From contig NZ_CP053291.1 of assembly GCF_014926385.1 (NCBI RefSeq), positions 806,001-870,000 of the forward strand: 64,000 nt of DNA, read 5' to 3'. Shown here in pieces: positions 8,165 to 14,634 of the stretch. This DNA is from Trueperella pecoris (GTDB lineage: Bacteria; Actinomycetota; Actinomycetes; Actinomycetales; Actinomycetaceae). The notes below the pieces were generated by a model, which was not told where the DNA came from, made no database searches, and was given only the letters and a program-made list of their open reading frames with translations. The translations under genes were made by a program, and so were the position numbers. Position 1 is the first letter of the stretch, and each line of letters opens with the position of its first letter.

Positions 8165-8482
8165 GTGGATATGGAGAGAGGACTTACTGAAGCAGCTCGG
8201 TTGTTTAAAGTCTTGGGTTCAGACTCAAGGCTGGGGATCTTGCGTTTCCTCCAGGAGCATCCGGCTACTGTCGGAACACTGGTGGAAAAGACTGGGATGA
8301 CTCAGCCGCTCGTCTCTCAGCATCTTCGAGTCCTCCGGCATACCGGCCTCGTAACCCGGGACCGGCAGGGGAAAGAAGTGACATACCAGATTGCTGATTT
8401 CCATGTATCTCACTTGATTGAGGACGCCATCATCCATGCCCTAGAAAACCGCCCGGAAGGCAAAGGAGAAGACCATGACTGA
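8165..8482 (+). CDS. ArsR/SmtB-family metal sensor repressor with alpha-5 zinc site
   Basis: A 105-residue winged-helix repressor; the recognition region is TQPLVSQHLRVLRHTGLV. The last helix reads DFHVSHLIEDAIIHALE, which lines up with SmtB Asp104, His106, His117 and Glu120. All four zinc ligands of the alpha-5 site are therefore present, while the alpha-3 Cys motif of ArsR/CadC sensors is absent. It should release DNA when zinc is abundant. The GTG at 8165 is favoured because it coincides with the predicted transcription start; ATG 8171 is the alternative. Its end overlaps the His-rich gene by 8 bases, so the two are co-expressed. It probably acts with Zur at this locus; its operator is not obvious. 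Confidence 0.9.
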   Translation: MDMERGLTEAARLFKVLGSDSRLGILRFLQEHPATVGTLVEKTGMTQPLVSQHLRVLRHTGLVTRDRQGKEVTYQIADFHVSHLIEDAIIHALENRPEGKGEDHD

Positions 8483-8768
8483 GCATGCCAAGGCAGAGCA
8501 CACCACCGAAGAGCACAAGCACGGCGAGGGCTGCGGCCACGTCGCGATCCAGCACGGCGATCACGTCGATTACCTGCACGACGGCCACCGCCACGCCGAG
8601 CACGGCGACCACTACGACGAGCATGAGGCGAAGGCCGAGCACACCACCGAAGAGCACAAGCACGGCGAGGGCTGCGGCCACGAGGCTGTTCAGCACGGCG
8701 ATCACGTCGATTACCTGCACGACGGCCACCGCCACGCCGAGCACGGCGACCACTACGACGAGCACTGA
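8475..8768 (+). CDS. Histidine-rich metal-binding protein made of two 47-residue repeats
   Basis: A 97-residue cytoplasmic protein with no signal peptide or membrane segment. More than a quarter of its residues are His. Two nearly identical units each contain HKHGEGCGH, HGDHVDYLHDGHRH and HGDHYDEH, rich in candidate zinc ligands with one Cys per unit. It overlaps the zinc-sensor gene by 8 bases, which suggests zinc buffering or delivery to a partner. From memory, short single-unit proteins with the GCGH...HGDHVDYLHDGHRH pattern are widespread in actinobacteria and are sometimes annotated, without basis, as zinc permeases. The doubled form here looks like a recent duplication. Function is inferred, not shown. 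Confidence 0.85.
   Translation: MTEHAKAEHTTEEHKHGEGCGHVAIQHGDHVDYLHDGHRHAEHGDHYDEHEAKAEHTTEEHKHGEGCGHEAVQHGDHVDYLHDGHRHAEHGDHYDEH
8490..8768 (+). repeat. Tandem duplication, 141-bp unit x 2
   Basis: Units 8490-8630 and 8631-8768 are almost identical at the DNA level. Differences are confined to a few bases near the start, a patch of about nine bases encoding VAI versus EAV, and the last codons. Such high synonymous identity implies recent duplication or ongoing homogenisation. Confidence 0.9.
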
Positions 8769-8777
8769 GTAAACCAA

Positions 8778-8809
8778 CAGGTGGGCCCGGCAACAGCCGG
8801 GCCCACCTG
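8778..8809 (+). terminator. Terminator hairpin after the His-rich gene
   Basis: A perfect 14-bp GC-rich stem (CAGGTGGGCCCGGC) with an AACA loop begins 9 bases after the stop codon. The following CATTAATT is only weakly T-rich. Confidence 0.75.
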
Positions 8810-8872
8810 CATTAATTCGAGATTACCCTCCCTTGGAGGAGGGCGGCGCAAGAAGTATCCCTGGTGCCAGCC

Positions 8873-9487
8873 TCAGTGGCGCTGGCCATCGATGGGGCCC
8901 ACCAGTTCGAGGAAGCACTGTCCGCACAGGGCGATGTATTCGACGTCGTCCTGGTTATCGATGGAAACCTGCTCGCCATGAAGCACGAACTTTCCATTGA
9001 CCTTGCGGGCGTTGAAGTTGGCCTTGCGGCGGCAGCCTGCTCCGCACATGGTTTTGAGCTCTTCGAGCGTGTGGGCAGTTTCAAGCAGGCGGGCCGATCC
9101 AGGAAAGACCTTGGTCAAGAAGTCGGTTCGTAGCCCGTAGCACAGCACCGGAATGTTGAGCTTGAGCGCGGCAAGCAAGAGCTGATCTACCTGGGCTGTG
9201 GTCAGGAACTGAGCCTCGTCAACAAGGATTCCACCCACGGTCTTGCCGTGGATCGACTCGAGCCATTGCTTGGCGATCTGGTAGAGGTCGTCGGACGGGG
9301 ATGCCAGGTGGTCGACTTGGCGCTCGATTCCCATACGCGTATACAGGGCGCCGCCCGCCTTTGAATCGAGGGCGGGTTTGATGATGAGGATCTGCTGATG
9401 AGACTCTTCAAAGTTGTGGGCGGCCATGAGGAGGCCGGCCGTCTTGCCTGAGTTCATCGTTCCGTAGCGGAAATAAAGTTTTGCCAC
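8873..9487 (-). CDS. tdk: Thymidine kinase
   Basis: A 204-residue type II thymidine kinase that phosphorylates thymidine to dTMP in the salvage pathway. Visible motifs: P-loop GTMNSGKT (9-16), Walker B DEAQF in the middle of the protein, the lasso-region zinc site CGAGC about 60 residues from the C-terminus, and a second CGQC pair near the C-terminus. The GTG start at 9487 is preceded by AAGGAT at a suitable distance. It stands alone on the minus strand downstream of the DtxR-like regulator; the 190-base gap between them can hold its own promoter. Confidence 0.96.
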   Translation of the reverse strand: MAKLYFRYGTMNSGKTAGLLMAAHNFEESHQQILIIKPALDSKAGGALYTRMGIERQVDHLASPSDDLYQIAKQWLESIHGKTVGGILVDEAQFLTTAQVDQLLLAALKLNIPVLCYGLRTDFLTKVFPGSARLLETAHTLEELKTMCGAGCRRKANFNARKVNGKFVLHGEQVSIDNQDDVEYIALCGQCFLELVGPIDGQRH

Positions 9488-9678
9488 TGGTGATCCTTCG
9501 TGTGCAGGCGATCGGAGGCTATACGATCGTAAATAATGTCGGAGCTGGGTGAGACGCTGTGCTCATGGACAAGACGCATCTTCCTGAGAAATATATTGGC
9601 AAGCCACGTCTTGGATGGATCCTGAGTCGCCGCGATGAGGCGGAGATAGGACCCATCCACGTGCTTCCTGCGTGGAAA

Positions 9679-10347
9679 CTACTGTGGCTTGATGGTGACG
9701 CGGATACGGCGAGCCGCCGGGAGGGGGAGGGACACGTCACGGCCGTCGATCGAAATCGTCGTCAGGCCCAATACTGGGGTCTGTGAAAGGATGGCCGCGG
9801 TGGTCGAGGGGCATACGCCCAAGTCCCCAAGGAAGGTCAGCACGTCGGCGTCGTCATCGTCAACTTGCTCGATTCGCACATCCTCGCCTGTCGGCACCTC
9901 ATGAAGAAGAAAGACGTCCATGGCCGGCATCGTGCCGTCCGGGCGCGGGATCGGATCTCCATGCGGATCGCGGAGGGGATGGCCTAGCACGTCGTCAACG
10001 GCATCGACGAAACGGTCGGAGACCGAATGCTCGAGCGCCTCGGCTTCCTCATGAAGCTCCTGCCAAGCGTAGCCGAGTTGGCTGTGGAGGAACGTCTCGA
10101 TGAGGCGGTGCTTGCGCACCATGCGTAACGCTTCGCGCTGCCCGAGTTCCGTGAGGCGAATCGGGCCGTAACGCCGGTGGTCCACGAGGCCCTGGGCGGC
10201 AAGCTTCTTGACCGCCTCAGTGACGGTCGAGGGGCTCAGGCCCATTCGGCGTGCAAGTTCGGTGGGGACTACCTCATCGCCTGACCATTCGGAGATGGAC
10301 CAGATCGTCTTGAGGTAGTCCTCATTCGAGGCTGTCAGATCTGCCAT
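9679..10347 (-). CDS. DtxR/MntR-family metal-dependent repressor
   Basis: A 222-residue regulator with an N-terminal winged helix (1-70), a dimerisation and metal-binding domain (71-145) and a C-terminal SH3-like FeoA domain (about 150-222). Ligand positions look MntR-like: Asp10 in NEDYL replaces Met10 of DtxR, and the primary-site helix reads EALEH (Glu103, Glu106, His107) where DtxR has CRWEH. His80 and His99 match the ancillary site. This favours Mn2+ over Fe2+ as co-repressor, an inference from ligand type. It overlaps the purine phosphorylase gene by one base (TAATG), so the two are transcribed together. Targets may include other manganese uptake genes outside the window. Confidence 0.9.
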   Translation of the reverse strand: MADLTASNEDYLKTIWSISEWSGDEVVPTELARRMGLSPSTVTEAVKKLAAQGLVDHRRYGPIRLTELGQREALRMVRKHRLIETFLHSQLGYAWQELHEEAEALEHSVSDRFVDAVDDVLGHPLRDPHGDPIPRPDGTMPAMDVFLLHEVPTGEDVRIEQVDDDDADVLTFLGDLGVCPSTTAAILSQTPVLGLTTISIDGRDVSLPLPAARRIRVTIKPQ

Positions 10348-11054
10348 TAGGACAGGGCTGCCGCCACGGCGAGCTTGAGGGCCTTGACGAAGTTCGTCTC
10401 GCGCTCCTCGGCCGTCATGTCCTGACCAGGCACGGTCATGTGATCCGACACGGTCAGAACCGTCAGGGCTTCCTTGCCGTAGAGCGACGCGATGCCGTAC
10501 AGCGCGCCGGACTCCATTTCTGCGCCGGCGGTGCCGACCTTCGCGGCGGCGTCGTTGACCTCGGCCGGGACGTTGTAGAAGCGGTCGCGGGAGATCACGG
10601 GCGCAACGACGACATCTGGGTCGTCCCCGGCGGCCTCTGCCGCGGCCTTGACCAGGTTGTAGGAGGCGACTGCCGAGAAGTGGGTTTGGGGAATGAGGTA
10701 GGTGTTCATGACGCCCTCGTAGTGAGCGCCATTGGCGATGACGACGTCACCAACTTTGACCTTCTCCGACAGGCCACCGCAGGTTCCCACGCGGATGATG
10801 CGCTGAACATCGAACTGGGTGAAGAGCTCAGTGGCGTAGATGCCCAAGGAAGGCTGGCCCATGCCCGAGGCCATAATGGACAGCGGCTTGCCGTCGACAG
10901 TTCCGGTGAAGGCCTTGATGCCGCGGACGTCCGAGACAACCTTCGCGTCCGGCATGAGCATCTGAGCCATGCGCTCGGCACGCTTGGGATCGCCGGGCAT
11001 AAGGACTGCGGGGGCGAAATCGCCCTTTTCTGCGTTAATGTGTGGCGTTGCCAT
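10347..11054 (-). CDS. deoD: Purine nucleoside phosphorylase, DeoD type
   Basis: A 235-residue hexameric-type phosphorylase that cleaves purine (deoxy)nucleosides with phosphate. Family landmarks: MPGDPKRAE near residue 19 (phosphate site), RVGTCGG near 88, AEMESGALYG near 180 (ribose-binding Glu) and VSDH near 205 with the catalytic Asp. The length is normal. It precedes the DtxR-like gene with stop and start sharing one base. A hairpin with a T-run at 11087-11121 isolates it from the upstream permease gene, so it probably has its own promoter in the 33 bases before its start or within the hairpin region. Confidence 0.95.
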   Translation of the reverse strand: MATPHINAEKGDFAPAVLMPGDPKRAERMAQMLMPDAKVVSDVRGIKAFTGTVDGKPLSIMASGMGQPSLGIYATELFTQFDVQRIIRVGTCGGLSEKVKVGDVVIANGAHYEGVMNTYLIPQTHFSAVASYNLVKAAAEAAGDDPDVVVAPVISRDRFYNVPAEVNDAAAKVGTAGAEMESGALYGIASLYGKEALTVLTVSDHMTVPGQDMTAEERETNFVKALKLAVAAALS

Positions 11055-11086
11055 AATTCCCCTTCGGAATACAGGATGAAAAATCT

Positions 11087-11121
11087 ACCGGGCACCATTA
11101 TTGCCGATAATGGTGCCCGGT
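11087..11121 (-). terminator. Rho-independent terminator of the AI-2E family permease gene
   Basis: A perfect 14-bp stem (ACCGGGCACCATTA with its complement, 15 bp if the A-T at the loop pairs) is followed on the minus strand by a T-rich tail (GATTTTTC). It lies about 85 bases past the stop of the minus-strand gene at 11206-12513. Confidence 0.85.
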
Positions 11122-11205
11122 GGGATGACCCGGGCCGATGTCGTTCGTGCGCTCCGCCCTCGGCCTAGGTGCGGTGCCGGGCGAGGCCCGGCCGTGGGGC
11201 GAGCC

Positions 11206-12513
11206 TTATGCCTCAGTCTCTTCGGGCAGGCCCTTGCGCCGTGCGCGGCGCTCTTTCGGAGTCAGGTGTTGGGCGACCTGCTCGTCGAAGATCTGCCAAT
11301 GCTCGGCCGAATACTCGGTGAAGTCGCGTGGACGTCCGCCCGGACGATTCTCCATCTTGTTCAGGTACGGGTAGATGTCGTGACCACGCAGGTACAAGAT
11401 GGCCGTGTTGATCGCCGCGGCGAGCGGAACGGCGAAGAGCGCGCCGAAAATGCCGGCCACAGCCGAGCCGCCGGCCACGATTAGAACGATCGCCAACGCA
11501 TGCATATTGAGCGCATTACCTTGGAGTATGGGCTGAAGGACGTTGCCCTCGATCTGCTGGATGAGAATCACGCCAGCGAGCATGAGCAGCGCCAACGGAA
11601 CCGACTGAGTGTTGACGAGGACAATGAGGACCGCAAGGAAACCTGACAGGAAAGCGCCCACGATCGGGATGAAAGCGAAGAGGAAGACGACGACGCCGAT
11701 GGGGAACGCAAGGCTGAGCGGCGTGCGAAGTGCCATGGCGACGATGGCGATGCCGACGGCGTCGACCACGGCGACAATCGCCTGAGTGCGTGTGTAGTTG
11801 CCGATCGTCACCCATGCCCGGATGCCGGCCTCATTGACTCGGTTGTGCTGCGAGCGCGGGGTCAGCCGCACGATCCAGTGCCACAGGCGCCGCCCGTCCT
11901 TGAGAAAGAAGAAGAGGGAAAACAGCGTCAGCACAAGGCCGGTGAGGAAGCTCGTCACGCTGGCGCCCACCGCGGCGACCCCGCCGATGAGGGACGAAGC
12001 GTTATCCTGAATGGCCTTTTGACCCTTGGCCCAGGCCTCGCTCAGCGTGTCTTGCAAGTGTGGGAACTTCTGGATCAGGAGGTCAACCAGGGCCGACATG
12101 CCCTCCTTGACCTGGTCAGCCAGGTCGCTCACTCCTGCAACGATTCCGGTTCCTGCACCGATGAGCAACCCGAGGATGACGAGGACCAGGCCAACGACGC
12201 CGACGGCGGCCGCGGCAGCCGGGGGCCAATTCCATCTATTCTTCAAGGCCGAGGTCATCGGCTCCAGTACGACGGCGATAAGCAAGGCGATCATGAGCGC
12301 TACCAGAATTAACGAGAACCTGAAAGCGACCCAGCCCATGCCAACAACCATGATGGTGATGACGATGATGCGCCACGCCCAACCTGCCGTGGTTTCAAGG
12401 GCGGCGGGCACGGGGGAGCGATGCTCGACGACGTTGGTTGTTCGGGTGGAACTCACCGTGACTTTTGTGCTCGGTTCGGGTGTCAAACCCTTGGTCTTGT
12501 CTCTTTCGTCCAT
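11206..12513 (-). CDS. AI-2E family (PerM/YdiK-like) transporter
   Basis: A 435-residue membrane protein with about seven to eight hydrophobic segments. Typical family sequences include the IVGAFLSG loop and the QQIEGNVLQPILQG segment that marks the AI-2E transporter family. A hydrophilic N-terminus of about 45 residues and a charged C-terminal tail of about 60 residues (TPKERRARRKG) are cytoplasmic. Members are linked to efflux of varied small molecules and to Na+/H+ exchange; the substrate here is unknown. It is transcribed alone, divergently from the HAD-VKOR pair. Confidence 0.9.
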   Translation of the reverse strand: MDERDKTKGLTPEPSTKVTVSSTRTTNVVEHRSPVPAALETTAGWAWRIIVITIMVVGMGWVAFRFSLILVALMIALLIAVVLEPMTSALKNRWNWPPAAAAAVGVVGLVLVILGLLIGAGTGIVAGVSDLADQVKEGMSALVDLLIQKFPHLQDTLSEAWAKGQKAIQDNASSLIGGVAAVGASVTSFLTGLVLTLFSLFFFLKDGRRLWHWIVRLTPRSQHNRVNEAGIRAWVTIGNYTRTQAIVAVVDAVGIAIVAMALRTPLSLAFPIGVVVFLFAFIPIVGAFLSGFLAVLIVLVNTQSVPLALLMLAGVILIQQIEGNVLQPILQGNALNMHALAIVLIVAGGSAVAGIFGALFAVPLAAAINTAILYLRGHDIYPYLNKMENRPGGRPRDFTEYSAEHWQIFDEQVAQHLTPKERRARRKGLPEETEA

Positions 12514-12564
12514 ACCGCAACAGTAACGTTTCTCCTCTCAGATTCCCTAACGCAGGTGGAGCAG

Positions 12565-12570
12565 TAGAAT
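12565..12570 (+). promoter_or_regulatory. Candidate -10 element for the HAD-VKOR operon
   Basis: TAGAAT lies 52 bases before the ATG at 12623 in the divergent intergenic region. No convincing -35 is visible at the usual spacing. Confidence 0.35.
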
Positions 12571-12622
12571 GTAATTTGCTCGCAGCCAGTGAGACACGCC
12601 CTGCTCCGACCAAGAAGGACCC

Positions 12623-13387
12623 ATGTATTCGCTTCTCGCTTTTGACCTAGACGACACCCTCGCACCGTCGAAATCGCCGCTTCCTGCGCGCATGGCTGCC
12701 GCGTTGCGGGCGTTGCTTGCCATTCGCGACGTGTGCGTCATCTCTGGCGGTAACTTCGAACAGTTCGAAAACCAGCTTCTTGCCGGGCTCGACGCCAGCC
12801 CGGAAGAGCTCTCGCGCCTGCATCTGATGCCAACGTGCGGCACGCGCTACATGAAGTACGACGCCGGAGCGTGGGCGCCCGTGTACGTTCGCGACCTGAC
12901 CGACGAGGAACGCTCCGAGGCTATGGCGGCGGTCGAGGAAGAGGCCAGACGCTTGGGGCTATGGGAGAGCGAGGTCTGGGGCGAGATCCTCGAAGACCGC
13001 GGGTCTCAGATCACGTTCTCCGCGCTCGGGCAGCAGGCGCCTCTCGAGGCGAAGCGTGCCTGGGACCCAACTGGTGAGAAGAAGGAAAAGCTACGCGCCG
13101 CCGTCGCCGTCCGCCTTCCTGACCTTGAAGTGCGTTCGGGCGGTTCGACCTCGGTAGATATCACCCGCAAGGGAGTGGACAAGGCCTATGGGATCGCCCA
13201 GCTAGTGCTCGAGACGGGCATGCCCATTGATCGCATGCTTTTTATCGGCGATCGTCTCGATGAGGGGGGCAACGACTATCCGGTCAAGCGCCTGGGCATC
13301 GACACACACGCCGTCACCGGGTGGGAAGACACCGTAGCATTTGTTGAAGAGTATGTAGCCGGCGGGCGGACGGAGTCACATGTATAA
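12623..13387 (+). CDS. HAD-superfamily phosphatase, phosphomannomutase-like
   Basis: A 254-residue protein with HAD motifs: motif I DLDDT (8-12), motif II SGG near 41, and motif IV GDRLDEGGND near 210. The GGND pattern and overall layout resemble eukaryotic-type phosphomannomutases and the bacterial HAD-IIB proteins related to them rather than Cof phosphatases. It may interconvert or dephosphorylate hexose phosphates; the specific reaction cannot be read from sequence. It overlaps the VKOR gene by 8 bases, so the two are coupled, though no functional link is evident. Confidence 0.85.
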   Translation: MYSLLAFDLDDTLAPSKSPLPARMAAALRALLAIRDVCVISGGNFEQFENQLLAGLDASPEELSRLHLMPTCGTRYMKYDAGAWAPVYVRDLTDEERSEAMAAVEEEARRLGLWESEVWGEILEDRGSQITFSALGQQAPLEAKRAWDPTGEKKEKLRAAVAVRLPDLEVRSGGSTSVDITRKGVDKAYGIAQLVLETGMPIDRMLFIGDRLDEGGNDYPVKRLGIDTHAVTGWEDTVAFVEEYVAGGRTESHV

Positions 13388-14051
13388 GGAAGAAGACCTC
13401 GATATCGCGGAGCTAGATCGCCGCATCGCCAAATTCGAGGCGCGCGCCAGCGAGCACGAAAGCGCCGGGGGAGCGTCCCGCGAGACGGCGCTCCTCATCC
13501 TCATCGCGGCGGCGGTGGGCATGCTGGCCTCGGCGATGCTCATCCTGTCCGAGCTGAGTTACGTGAAGAATCCGGCCGGCCATCTGGTCTGCGACATCAA
13601 CCCGCTCTTCGGGTGCTCGACCTGGTTCACCGCTTGGCAGGGCCACCTGCTTCTCGGCACGCCCAACGCCCTGTGGGGAGCATTGTTTTTCGCAGGCATG
13701 ACGGCCCTCGGATTCGTGCTCGCCCTCGGCGGGCGGCTACCGCGGCTACTGTGGCAAGGCGCCCTTGCGGGCAGTAGCCTCGGTATCGTGTGGGTTATGT
13801 GGTTTGCCTACGAATCCTTCGCCGTTGAGGGATCGCTGTGCCCGTACTGCCTGCTCGTATGGCTAGCGACCATCCCGCTATTCCTGACCCTCCTCGGGCG
13901 CGCTGCGCAGGCGGGACACCTGGGCCAGTCCGCGCAAGCATTCGGTTCGGCGATGGTTCGCAACCGCTGGGTGATCCTCGGAGGAACCTACTTCGCGTTG
14001 GGCCTCTTCACCGTCGTGTGGTTCTGGGACGCCTGGGCGCTCGTGTTTTAG
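13380..14051 (+). CDS. Vitamin K epoxide reductase (VKOR) family membrane protein
   Basis: A 223-residue four- to five-helix membrane protein with the VKOR cysteine arrangement: CDINPLFGC near residues 71-79 (loop pair) and the active-site CPYC near 157-160. In actinobacteria VKOR reoxidises a DsbA-like thiol oxidase using menaquinone, supporting disulfide formation in exported proteins. The partner DsbA gene is not in the window. The first 35 residues are charged and likely cytoplasmic. It follows the HAD gene with an 8-base overlap. Confidence 0.93.
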   Translation: MYKEEDLDIAELDRRIAKFEARASEHESAGGASRETALLILIAAAVGMLASAMLILSELSYVKNPAGHLVCDINPLFGCSTWFTAWQGHLLLGTPNALWGALFFAGMTALGFVLALGGRLPRLLWQGALAGSSLGIVWVMWFAYESFAVEGSLCPYCLLVWLATIPLFLTLLGRAAQAGHLGQSAQAFGSAMVRNRWVILGGTYFALGLFTVVWFWDAWALVF

Positions 14052-14099
14052 GCGCGCGGCGTCGAGCGGCTTGCCCCAGGCCCTTGTCGGCTGGACGCG

Positions 14100-14528
14100 C
14101 TATTGTGCGGCCCGCACCTGCTCCTCGTAGCCCGCCTCCACGAGCGCTGTGCGGAGCTTGTCCATCGCGCGGGCGATGTCTTGCGGGTTAGCTGCCTGCA
14201 CGCCATGGAATTGCGCCGCCTCTTCGGACTCGGCGGGAACCACGTGCACGTGGGTGTGGGGTACCTCAAAGCCGAGGATTGACACGATCGCTCGGGGCAC
14301 GTCGAACGCCTTTTCCTGCGCGGACGCAATCACCTGCGCAACCTGCATCATGTGGGCGAAAGCGCTCGGTTCGACGTCGTTAAACTTGGCTACCTCGGCG
14401 CGTGGCACAACCATCACGTGGCCCGGGCGCACCGGTTCGATCGTGGCCATGACGACGCAGACGTCGTCGACCCAGACGAACTGACCGGGAATCTCACCCG
14501 CAATGATCTTCGTAAAAATGCTACTCAT
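14100..14528 (-). CDS. HIT-family nucleotide-binding protein
   Basis: A 142-residue histidine-triad protein; the signature HTHVHVVP lies at residues 91-98. Family members are Hint/Fhit-like hydrolases or transferases of AMP-linked substrates. The size and the SIFTKIIAGEIPG start are typical of bacterial Hint proteins, though the last 45 residues are less conserved. It faces leuS divergently and converges on the VKOR gene. Confidence 0.93.
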   Translation of the reverse strand: MSSIFTKIIAGEIPGQFVWVDDVCVVMATIEPVRPGHVMVVPRAEVAKFNDVEPSAFAHMMQVAQVIASAQEKAFDVPRAIVSILGFEVPHTHVHVVPAESEEAAQFHGVQAANPQDIARAMDKLRTALVEAGYEEQVRAAQ

Positions 14529-14598
14529 AGGAAGATTCTACGGTGTAAGTCGCGTCTCTCACAGCGAACCTCGCCTAGGTCGCGGGCGTGTGCTGGGC

Positions 14599-14604
14599 TA
14601 GAAT
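14599..14604 (+). promoter_or_regulatory. Candidate -10 element of leuS
   Basis: TAGAAT lies 31 bases before the leuS ATG; a good Shine-Dalgarno (AAAGGAGA) follows at 14624-14631. No clear -35 and no T-box signature were seen. Confidence 0.45.
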
Positions 14605-14634
14605 TGGCCCGAATCACGCAGTTAAAGGAGAGAC

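Noticed and set aside
8490-8768. Direct repeats considered as a possible CRISPR-like array
   Set aside because: There are only two 141-bp units, contiguous and coding, with no spacers.
8410-8793. Minus-strand frames opposite the His-rich gene
   Set aside because: They mirror the tandem duplication and give Arg/Gly/Val-rich low-complexity sequence.
9559-9786. A 75-codon plus-strand frame between tdk and the DtxR-like gene
   Set aside because: Its last half overlaps the DtxR-like gene in antisense, it has no good RBS and no family resemblance. A small real peptide cannot be fully excluded.
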